Of a DNA stretch of 5,259 nt, positions 1-5,210 are shown one piece after another. Within the stretch, counting starts at the first letter, position 1. The number at the start of each line of letters is the position of its first letter. Both the position numbers and the translations under genes were made by a program. The notes under the pieces were generated by a model. That model had not been told where the DNA came from. It was given only the letters and a program-made list of their open reading frames with translations, and ran no database searches. This stretch comes from Porphyromonadaceae bacterium UBA7180 (GTDB lineage Bacteria; Bacteroidota; Bacteroidia; Bacteroidales; Muribaculaceae): NCBI GenBank assembly GCA_002491165.1, contig DKVK01000028.1, positions 1,687 to 6,945 on the forward strand. The letters are read 5' to 3'.

Positions 1-1
1 G

Positions 2-1003
2 CACTACATGTACTCGATGCCGGTGAGCCGCATTGCCTCCTGGCTCGGAGACAACGGTTTCAGGATCGGCCGCGGAACAATAGGCGGGCTTCTGTCGAAG
101 GCTACGGCGGTCTTCGCCCGCATGCACGAATGTCTGCGGCTGGCGGTTCTCGAAGATCCTTACATAAGCGGGGACGAGACGTTCCACAAGGTGCGGGTGG
201 AAGAGAAAAACGACAAAGGGCTGAAGATCAGGAAAGGATATATCTGGGATCTAGTGGCGCATCACCTTGGCCTGGCATACTTCCGTTACAGCCAGGGGTC
301 AAGATCGGAGAAGGTCTTCGAGGAAATCATCGAAGGTTACAGAGGCACATTCCAGAGCGATGCCATGCCGGTATACCGCAAGCTGGGCGACGGGAAATAT
401 GACGGAATCACAAGGATAGCGTGTCTCCAGCATATAAAGAGGAAGTTCATCGACATAAAGGGAATCCCGGAAGCGGCGGAAATCCTCCGGCTGTTCAATC
501 TGCTGTATGACCGCGAGCACCGTCACCGCATAGGTCATGACGGATGGACGGCGGAAGACAACCTGAACTGGAGAGAGGAATACGCCCCGCCAATACTGGA
601 CAGGATAAAGACCAGACTTGACTCGGTCAGGACAAATCCTGCTGTTCCCGGGGACTTCGACCTTATGGGAGCGGTGACGTATGCCATCAATGAATGGGAA
701 TGGGTGCCGGGTATCTTCAGCGGCGGAGACTACGACCTTGACAACAACCTGATCGAGCGGATGCAGCGGCTCGTGTCGCTGCTCAGGCGCAACTCACTTT
801 TCTTCGGCTCTCACAAGGGAGGCGAGACTGCGGCCATGTACCTGTCGCTTGTCGTATCGTGCCGGCTGAACGGCATCAACGTCATGGAATATATCTCTGA
901 CATATTGAACCGGTGCGCCTCATGGAATCCCGTCACCCCTCTTGAACGGTACCGTGACCTGTTGTCTGACCGATGGAAACCTCAAATGAACGGAAATGAA
1001 TGA
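2..1003 (+). CDS. IS66-family transposase (TnpC), C-terminal part, 5' end outside window
   Basis: This is the DDE transposase of an IS66-type insertion sequence, the enzyme that cuts and joins element ends. The reading frame is open from the first bases, so the N-terminal helical and zinc-finger part lies to the left. Numbering from the Met at position 8, the catalytic triad is visible: D56 in SGDETF, D118 in QSDAMPVY and E250 in DNNLIER. ACLQHIKRKF (139-148 region) is the conserved motif between the second Asp and the Glu. Residues about 263-303, including SLFFGSHKGGETAAMYLS, match the IS66 C-terminal domain. About 333 residues are present, against roughly 500 in full-length family members. 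The frame is intact to the TGA stop, so the visible part shows no decay. The accessory genes tnpA and tnpB, if present, would be upstream. The family call is secure; the exact element cannot be named from this fragment. Confidence 0.93.
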   Translation, partial: HYMYSMPVSRIASWLGDNGFRIGRGTIGGLLSKATAVFARMHECLRLAVLEDPYISGDETFHKVRVEEKNDKGLKIRKGYIWDLVAHHLGLAYFRYSQGSRSEKVFEEIIEGYRGTFQSDAMPVYRKLGDGKYDGITRIACLQHIKRKFIDIKGIPEAAEILRLFNLLYDREHRHRIGHDGWTAEDNLNWREEYAPPILDRIKTRLDSVRTNPAVPGDFDLMGAVTYAINEWEWVPGIFSGGDYDLDNNLIERMQRLVSLLRRNSLFFGSHKGGETAAMYLSLVVSCRLNGINVMEYISDILNRCASWNPVTPLERYRDLLSDRWKPQMNGNE

Positions 1004-1030
1004 CAAAGGCTCCCTGACCGGGAGCCTTTG
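1004..1030 (+). terminator. Perfect hairpin directly after the transposase stop
   Basis: CAAAGGCTCCC (1004-1014) pairs perfectly with GGGAGCCTTTG (1020-1030) around the 5-nt loop TGACC, giving an 11-bp stem that starts on the base after the TGA stop. The T-tract after it is weak (CTATATC), but the stem itself ends in TTTG. It is probably the transcription terminator of the transposase gene and may also protect the downstream promoter from read-through. The structure is certain; the terminator role is inference. Confidence 0.6.
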
Positions 1031-1106
1031 CTATATCACACGCTTATGTGTCTCGCGGAGACAGATACGTTTGATTCGTGATATTTCTGCATTTTTTCGC
1101 GGAAGG
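1031..1106. other. Gap probably holding the right end of the IS66 element
   Basis: This 76-bp non-coding stretch lies between the transposase hairpin and the next promoter. CGCTTAT at 1041-1047 faintly resembles the inward-reading end of many IS66 elements (GTAAGC in the other orientation). It is followed by an inverted repeat, TGTCTC-GCG-GAGACA, at 1049-1063. The left inverted repeat and the target duplication are not both in the window, so the element boundary cannot be fixed. Weak evidence. Confidence 0.25.
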
Positions 1107-1138
1107 TTTGGCGGATTCGGGAATTGTTTATATATTTG
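1107..1138 (+). promoter_or_regulatory. Bacteroidetes primary-sigma promoter (TTTG, 20-bp spacer, TATATTTG)
   Basis: TTTG at 1107-1110 is the -33 element and TATATTTG at 1131-1138 matches the -7 consensus TAnnTTTG exactly, with a 20-bp spacer (usual 19-21). This is the best promoter in the window. The predicted transcription start is about 1145. It should drive the lipoprotein gene and, by read-through, the NADAR and macrodomain genes, because no comparable promoter precedes either of those. Confidence 0.8.
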
Positions 1139-1144
1139 CAACAT

Positions 1145-1322
1145 GTTTGCGCTCGCGTGTTCGTGGGACGCTTCTTGCTCCGGCCGATGGATCAGGGGTT
1201 TGTCGCATTCTCGTTTTCAGGTGGCAGACGGTCCTCCCCGTTTTATCGCCGGCAGCAAACTGTAAACTGTTGAAAATTTGAAATTTCCGTCGGACCGTCC
1301 GGACAACTAACCGACTGTCACC
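1145..1322 (+). promoter_or_regulatory. Long 5' leader of the lipoprotein-NADAR-macrodomain unit
   Basis: About 178 nt separate the predicted start of transcription from the ATG at 1323. I see no convincing coding frame or known riboswitch here. Its last part carries closely spaced small repeats: a tandem AAACTGT twice (1257-1270), AAATTT-G-AAATTT (1274-1286) and CGGAC-C-GTCCG (1291-1301). No Shine-Dalgarno sequence precedes the start codon, as is usual in this phylum. These repeats could be regulator-binding or RNA structural elements, but that is inference only. Confidence 0.35.
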
Positions 1323-1904
1323 ATGAAACTTAAGACTGTTCTTAGCACTGTGTTGCTTGCCGTCGCCGCGTTGTTGCTTGCGGCGTGTGGCAACTCGAAG
1401 GCCGATGCCGAAAAGGCGCGCCAGGATTCCATCGCCCGCGCAGATTCGATAGCGAAAGTGAAAGCCGCCGCCGAGGCAGCAGCCGAAGCCGCGCGCCTCG
1501 ATTCCCTCCGGCAGGATTCAATAGCAAAAGTCAAGGATTTTGAAGCAAAAATTCCTTCGTTTACAAGACTTTATGAAAAGGATAATTTAGATTTCCTAAA
1601 GGGACTCGGTTTTACAAAAAAAGTAACCGGCAAGGATCCGTATGCTTTCACAGATGACCAAGACGAATACCCAATCCGAAAAACCACATGGACACTTCGC
1701 TTGGACAAAAATCATTACTGCACTGTTGTCACAGAAGAGGGCTATGAAAGTTTCGGTACCGAATTTACTGTTGTCGGGGCTCCCGGGAAGTGGAAAGAAA
1801 TAAAGAAACAGGCTCAAAAGGCTAAAAGTGAGATAGTGGAAGACGGTGCTTGCTATTGGTTCGAAATTAAAAGTAACACTATTGAATGGGGTAGCGGTGT
1901 ATAA
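1323..1904 (+). CDS. Small lipoprotein with DSIA-type helical repeats and an unidentified C-terminal domain
   Basis: The 193-residue product starts with a lipoprotein signal peptide: positive residues K2 and K4, a hydrophobic core, then LLLAAC with the acylated Cys at 22. Residues after it (GNSK) do not form the clear acidic signal associated with surface export in Bacteroides, so a periplasm-facing anchor is as likely as surface display. Residues 26-72 are rich in Ala, Asp, Ser, Lys and Arg and repeat RQDSIA, RADSIAKVK and RQDSIAKVK, predicting a long helix or coiled-coil stalk. Residues 73-193 form a separate, Lys- and aromatic-rich domain that I do not recognise. The coding DNA changes sharply at about 1533, from roughly 68% GC (1381-1440) to roughly 28% (1561-1620), which suggests joined segments of different origin. 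It is the first gene of the rightward unit; the NADAR gene starts 32 bp after its stop. Function unknown. Confidence 0.88.
   Translation: MKLKTVLSTVLLAVAALLLAACGNSKADAEKARQDSIARADSIAKVKAAAEAAAEAARLDSLRQDSIAKVKDFEAKIPSFTRLYEKDNLDFLKGLGFTKKVTGKDPYAFTDDQDEYPIRKTTWTLRLDKNHYCTVVTEEGYESFGTEFTVVGAPGKWKEIKKQAQKAKSEIVEDGACYWFEIKSNTIEWGSGV
1419..1535 (+). repeat. Degenerate internal repeats encoding RxDSIA(KVK)
   Basis: Codons 33-71 of the lipoprotein hold imperfect copies of a short unit: RQDSIA (33-38), RADSIAKVK (39-47), RLDSL (58-62) and RQDSIAKVK (63-71), with an alanine/glutamate run between. At DNA level the DSIAKVK copies near 1440-1463 and 1513-1536 are similar but not identical, so the duplication is old or under codon drift. 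It fits a helical spacer between the membrane anchor and the C-terminal domain. Confidence 0.6.
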
Positions 1905-1936
1905 TCTCTTGTTAATCATTTAATTATTACAGTGAT

Positions 1937-2481
1937 ATGAACTACAGCAAGCAGAATCTTATAGTCGTAAACAAGCATTTCAGCCGTGAGGATTTCGTCT
2001 TTTCTGGAATACGGACGGAACGGCAGAGTCGTATCTCAGCCAGTGGTTTCCGTGCGCTTTCGTGGTGGATGATGTGTGCTACAACTCCACGGAGCAATAC
2101 ATGATGGCGCAGAAGGCATTGGTTTTCGGCGACACGGAAATCCTCGCCGAGATTATGGCGTCGTTCAATCCAGGCCTTATAAAAAAACTCGGACGGCGCG
2201 TGCGCAACTTCGACTCCGCGGTGTGGAGCGCGAGGAGCCGCGAGGTTGTAAAGACCGGCAACCTTGCCAAATTCGCTCAAAACGAGAAACTTAAAGACTA
2301 CCTCCTCTCTACCGGAGACCGTGTTTTAGTGGAAGCGTCGCCTTTCGACTTAATCTGGGGAATCGGCTATGGCGTCGAGGCTCCCGAGGCAACGCATCCC
2401 GAGCTCTGGCGCGGCGAAAACCGCCTCGGCTTCATCCTCATGGAAGTGCGCAACATGCTGCGTTCCGGCATTGTCAAATAA
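1937..2481 (+). CDS. NADAR (YbiA-like, DUF1768) family protein, interrupted by an apparent 1-nt frameshift
   Basis: NADAR proteins are cytoplasmic N-glycosidases. YbiA-type members act on early riboflavin-pathway intermediates, and others have been reported to remove ADP-ribose from guanine in DNA as antitoxins to DarT-type enzymes. Translation from the ATG at 1937 gives 22 family-like residues (ending EDFVF), then shifts frame at the T run 2000-2003 and stops at the TGA 2102-2104. The rest continues one frame over to the TAA at 2479-2481. Adding one T restores a 181-residue protein with FFWNTDG, YLSQWFP (33-39), STEQYMMAQKALVFGD (51-66), VWSAR (96-100), GNLAKF (108-113), EASPFDLIWGIG (133-144) and the ending LGFILMEVRNML. 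E53, D138 and W141 lie in the conserved pocket motifs. The first in-frame starts after the lesion, GTG 2062 or ATG 2101, would omit the FFW and SQW motifs. The macrodomain gene follows 20 bp later. Family identity is very secure; whether it is functional here depends on whether the missing base is real. Confidence 0.9.
2000..2003 (+). other. Frameshift site: T4 run where the family pattern needs T5
   Basis: The bases read GTC TTT TCT GGA in the upstream frame. One extra T gives GTC TTT TTC TGG, encoding VFFW, the usual start of the NADAR core. The site is not a canonical -1 slippery heptamer, and four Ts are too few for typical transcriptional slippage, so mutation or base-calling error is preferred over programmed recoding. 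Confidence 0.75.
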
Positions 2482-2501
2482 CAATATAACAATCTGGAAT
2501 T

Positions 2502-2888
2502 ATGGAATTTACACCTGACAAAATAACATCGTTGCAGCCGAATGAGGTGTTCGTCTTCGGCAGCAATCTCGCCGGGATGCACGGCGGCGGCGCGGCGCGT
2601 GTGGCACGCAAACTTTTCGGCGCCGTCATGGGACAAGGCGTGGGCCTTCAAGGGCAGTCGTATGCCATCCCCACGATGCAGGGCGGCGTAGAAACGATAA
2701 AACCATACGTCGACGAGTTCATAACTTTCGCATCGGCGCATCCGGAACTGAAATTTTACGTGACTCGCATCGGTTGCGGCATAGCCGGTTTCACAACCCA
2801 AGAGATTGCCCCGCTTTTCAAAAACGCCCTCGGCAAACCAAACATCGTGCTGCCCCGCGACTTCGCCGAAGTGCTTGAAAATCAATAA
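2502..2888 (+). CDS. Macrodomain-like ADP-ribose-processing protein, resembling the DarG/TARG1 branch
   Basis: The 128-residue protein is a compact single domain with no signal peptide, so it should be cytoplasmic. It shows a macrodomain pattern in order: VFVFGSN (16-22) in place of the usual VNAAN strand, HGGGAARVA (27-35) as the glycine-rich ADP-ribose phosphate loop, SYAIPT (53-58), and YVTRIGCGIAGF (86-97), very like the PRIGCG loop of TARG1 and the equivalent loop of DarG, followed by a helix (EIAPLF). Macrodomains of that branch hydrolyse ADP-ribose from acidic side chains or from thymidine in DNA. Similar short proteins have been annotated as phage-related or hypothetical. The ATG at 2502 lies 20 bp after the NADAR stop, so the two are probably co-transcribed and related in function. 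Its end overlaps the convergent beta-lactamase gene by 7 bp. I see no clear equivalent of the catalytic lysine of TARG1 or DarG (K67 is a possibility), so it may bind rather than cleave ADP-ribose. The fold assignment is from motifs only. Confidence 0.78.
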   Translation: MEFTPDKITSLQPNEVFVFGSNLAGMHGGGAARVARKLFGAVMGQGVGLQGQSYAIPTMQGGVETIKPYVDEFITFASAHPELKFYVTRIGCGIAGFTTQEIAPLFKNALGKPNIVLPRDFAEVLENQ

Positions 2889-3850
2889 GAGGAGCGGGAG
2901 AGGGCGCGGTAGACGGCGGCGGAGATGCGGGCTATGGCGCCGGCGGCTGCGGTTTCGTCGCCGTGGAAGTCTTTTACCAGTACCACGAGGGTGTAGTGGC
3001 GCCCGTCGCCATAGGTGATGAACGCAGCGTCGTTGTGCGCCGCAAGGATACCGTTCTCGCGGAATCCGGAACCGGTTTTATGACCGACGGTTACCCCTTT
3101 CTGCGACTGCAACGGCGCCACGATGCGGTCGGTGCCGGTCTTACATTCGCGCAATGTGCGGCATATAAAATCCTGATTGTCAGTGCCGATTACCGAATCG
3201 GTGTAAAGTCGGCCGAGCAGGATGGCCACTCCGAGCGGCGACGAACTGTTGGAGTAACATTTGCGGTGGTCGGCGCTCATTTCCTCTTCGTCGTAAACGA
3301 GGCGGAAGCTTCTGCGCGGAATCAGCGAGGCGATGAACGCGTCTGTTTCCTTCACCGACGTGAATTGCCTGAACAGCAGATTGCTGGCGTTGTTGTCGCT
3401 CTGTATCAAGGTGTAACGCAGCAGCTCGCGCACCGTGAGCTTGATGGTGTCGCCGGTGTGCTCCTTCAGCATCGGCGACCATGTGTCGGGGTTGAGCGAC
3501 GAACGCGGGATGCTCAAAGCGGTGTCGAGCGACCGTCCCGCCTTCTCGAAATCGTGGCACAACGCCACGGCCTGATGCAGCTTGAAGACGCTCATCAGCG
3601 GATATTTGTTCTCGTTATTCACGACAACGGTATCTCCGTTGTCAGTGATCAGAACAGCGCCTATCTCTGCTTCATAATCTTCTGTAATTGAGTGTATTGA
3701 ATCTTTTAAGGCACTCAAACGCATATTGGCGGATTTCTGTGTTACGGCTTTTTCTGCCGCATTATTTCGCGTTACGGCTGCACACGCCGAGAAGGCAACG
3801 GCCATCAGTACCGCGCCAACCACTGTTACGGTTTTCATCAGTCTCTTCAT
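2882..3850 (-). CDS. bla: Class A beta-lactamase, subclass A2 (CfxA/CblA-like)
   Basis: This serine hydrolase opens the beta-lactam ring through an acyl-enzyme and acts outside the inner membrane. All class A motifs are present: the nucleophile motif S87-V-F-K90 (Ambler 70-73), S151-D-N153 (130-132), the omega-loop acid in DEEEM (E188 is the likely Glu166 equivalent) and K258-T-G260 (234-236). The sequence around EEEMSADH, RECKTGTDRI and LAAHNDAAF strongly resembles CfxA of Bacteroides and Prevotella and the PER/VEB-related subclass A2. The 322-residue length is normal for the group. The N-terminus is a signal peptide ending in FSAC, a loose lipobox with Cys23, so it may be lipid-anchored. 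Translation may begin at the ATG at 3850 or at Met5 (ATG at 3838), which leaves a better-shaped signal peptide. Codon use resembles its neighbours, with no sign of recent transfer. The substrate profile (penicillins, cephalosporins or cefoxitin) cannot be read from sequence alone. Confidence 0.95.
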   Translation of the reverse strand: MKRLMKTVTVVGAVLMAVAFSACAAVTRNNAAEKAVTQKSANMRLSALKDSIHSITEDYEAEIGAVLITDNGDTVVVNNENKYPLMSVFKLHQAVALCHDFEKAGRSLDTALSIPRSSLNPDTWSPMLKEHTGDTIKLTVRELLRYTLIQSDNNASNLLFRQFTSVKETDAFIASLIPRRSFRLVYDEEEMSADHRKCYSNSSSPLGVAILLGRLYTDSVIGTDNQDFICRTLRECKTGTDRIVAPLQSQKGVTVGHKTGSGFRENGILAAHNDAAFITYGDGRHYTLVVLVKDFHGDETAAAGAIARISAAVYRALSRSSY

Positions 3851-3855
3851 AACCG

Positions 3856-3871
3856 CAAAATTACAAATTTA
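3856..3871 (-). promoter_or_regulatory. Likely -7 element(s) for the beta-lactamase gene
   Basis: Read on the minus strand, TAAATTTG (3871-3864) and, directly after it, TAATTTTG (3863-3856) both match TAnnTTTG. No good TTTG lies at the 19-21 bp distance; the nearest, on the minus strand at 3901-3898, is 26 bp from the first. Transcription would begin only a few bases before the ATG at 3850, which makes a start at Met5 somewhat more likely. A weak or regulated promoter is a fair reading. Confidence 0.45.
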
Positions 3872-3897
3872 TCCGATAAAATGCGCCCTTACGAGCG

Positions 3898-3935
3898 CAA
3901 AAAATTCCGGAAGCCCACTCTGCGGCTTCCGGAAT
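3898..3935 (-). terminator. Strong intrinsic terminator of the LRR gene
   Basis: ATTCCGGAAGCC (3904-3915) pairs perfectly with GGCTTCCGGAAT (3924-3935) around an 8-nt loop, a 12-bp stem. On the minus strand it is followed by six Ts (plus-strand As 3899-3904, the last belonging to the stem). It sits 21 bp after the LRR stop codon and separates that gene from the beta-lactamase promoter, so the two minus-strand genes are probably separate transcripts. Confidence 0.85.
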
Positions 3936-3943
3936 AAGTTATT

Positions 3944-3959
3944 TAGCCTTATAAGGCTA
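3944..3959. repeat. 16-bp perfect palindrome over the LRR stop codon
   Basis: TAGCCTTATAAGGCTA is its own reverse complement and includes the TAG stop of the minus-strand LRR gene (3957-3959). It has no loop, so it is more like a protein-binding site or chance than an RNA hairpin. It lies just before the terminator. Role unknown. Confidence 0.5.
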
Positions 3960-5210
3960 TTTAAGCATTACTTTCTCTATGGTTACGGTGCCGTCGGGTT
4001 TTACAGTGCGACGCAGGTAAACACCGTTTCCAGGATTGACCACGCGGCCGCCACTGAGGTCGTAGAATATTACAGTGTCGGCCCTGTCGCCGTCAATGCC
4101 GCGGATGCCCACGGTAGTGTAGCTAATGTTGATGAACTTGCCCCAGTCGGGATCTGCTTTATAGGCCGTAACGGCTTCCTCGTTAGGGAGATAGAGCGTA
4201 GCCGAGGTATAGACCGATTCCGGGAAATTGCAACCTGTGGGAGGCACCGGATTTAGCGATGTAACGGCTGTGAGGCCCGTGCAATCGGCAAACGCGAGGT
4301 TTTCGATGGTAGTACAAGTGGCGGGTAGCACTACGGAGTTGACATTGGCGCATTTGCGCAGGGCCATTTCGCCGATTGTGGTGATGCCTGCCGGGAAGGT
4401 GATGTCCCAGTTCTTGATGCCGCCCGGAACCGCCATTACCTTCTTCATATCCTTGGTATAGATGATATTACCGGTGATTTCGTAGGCCGTGTTTTCCGGA
4501 CTGCCGGTCACTGAGGTCAGTGACGCCGTACCGGAGAAGATACCGCGGCCGATTGAGGTTACGGAAGCGGGGATATTTACCGATTCGAGAGCGTTACATT
4601 CGTAGAAGAAGGTTCCGCCCATCGTGGTGAGGTTGGGGCCGAAGACCACTTCCTTCAAGGCTGAATTGCGGAAGAAGATGCTGCCTAACGTAACTGCGGC
4701 GGGGAGTTCCACGCGAGTAAGTTTAGTATTGGAAGCGAATGCGTTACTGCCCACGGTTTCAACGGCGGCAGCGTTTACGGTGGTCAGCCCGCAACGGGCA
4801 AAGGCGCTTTCACCTATTGTCTTGACGTTGGCGAAGTCGACGGTGGCAAGCTCACCGCTGTCGGCGAAGGCGTTTTCATCCACGGTCTGCAGCGACGAGG
4901 GAAATGTTACCGAGGTCAATACTTCGGCGAATCCGAACGCCAGCGGACCGATGGTGACGAGACCTTCGGGAAGATTGAGCGTTGGCAACGCGCAGAGGTC
5001 GAAGAAACATTGGCGCGGAATCTCGGTAATACCCTCGTGCAAAACGAGTTCGGTCACGGCTTCACAACCCATGAAGGATGCTTGCGAAAGCACGATGTCG
5101 CCCGGAAGTTCTATGCGCAGGATGTTGCCGTTGTTGCGGAAAGCGCTTTGCTCCACAGTCATGCCTGAGTGGAAAACCACCTCTTCAACGCGCTCAGCTT
5201 CGCCTTCGAG
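3957..5210 (-). CDS. BspA-like leucine-rich-repeat (LRR_5) protein, 5' end missing or disrupted
   Basis: The product is built of about ten LRR_5 repeats of 21-23 residues, of the type LxxVxxPxxVxxIGxxAFxxC. Numbering from the GTG at 5180, clear units start near residues 42, 66, 88, 111, 132, 154, 175, 198, 279 and 303, with an insert at about 223-262. Residues 303-352 form the usual BspA cap (YLPNEEAVTAYKADPDW). Residues 358-407 (GIRGID, then VIFYDLSGGRVV, GVYL and EKVMLK) match the C-terminal tail common in secreted Bacteroidales proteins and similar to type IX sorting domains. BspA-like proteins are cell-surface or secreted and often mediate adhesion. I do not accept GTG 5180 as the true start: in-frame codons back to 5210 continue a repeat strand (RVEEVVF beside the later VTELVLH), then meet a TAG at 5211-5213, and no signal peptide is present. 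The gene is therefore broken by nonsense or frameshift, or contains a sequence error. Confidence 0.88.
   Translation of the reverse strand, partial: LEGEAERVEEVVFHSGMTVEQSAFRNNGNILRIELPGDIVLSQASFMGCEAVTELVLHEGITEIPRQCFFDLCALPTLNLPEGLVTIGPLAFGFAEVLTSVTFPSSLQTVDENAFADSGELATVDFANVKTIGESAFARCGLTTVNAAAVETVGSNAFASNTKLTRVELPAAVTLGSIFFRNSALKEVVFGPNLTTMGGTFFYECNALESVNIPASVTSIGRGIFSGTASLTSVTGSPENTAYEITGNIIYTKDMKKVMAVPGGIKNWDITFPAGITTIGEMALRKCANVNSVVLPATCTTIENLAFADCTGLTAVTSLNPVPPTGCNFPESVYTSATLYLPNEEAVTAYKADPDWGKFINISYTTVGIRGIDGDRADTVIFYDLSGGRVVNPGNGVYLRRTVKPDGTVTIEKVMLK

Noticed and set aside
996..1281. Short rightward frames after the transposase (89 and 67 codons)
   Set aside because: They run through the hairpin and the promoter, have no recognisable domain and do not look like coding composition.
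1419..1535. CRISPR-like or tandem DNA repeat array
   Set aside because: The repeats are degenerate at DNA level, in frame and explained by a helical repeat protein segment.
1998..2010. Programmed -1 frameshifting in the NADAR gene
   Set aside because: The direction fits, but GTC TTT TCT is not a slippery heptamer and I see no clear downstream stimulatory stem; mutation or sequence error is simpler.
2367..2885. Minus-strand frame of 172 codons opposite the NADAR end and macrodomain gene
   Set aside because: The plus-strand frames carry clear family motifs, so this is a shadow.
2963..3691. Long plus-strand frame (242 codons) opposite the beta-lactamase
   Set aside because: It is antisense to a gene with all class A motifs; its translation has no recognisable family pattern.
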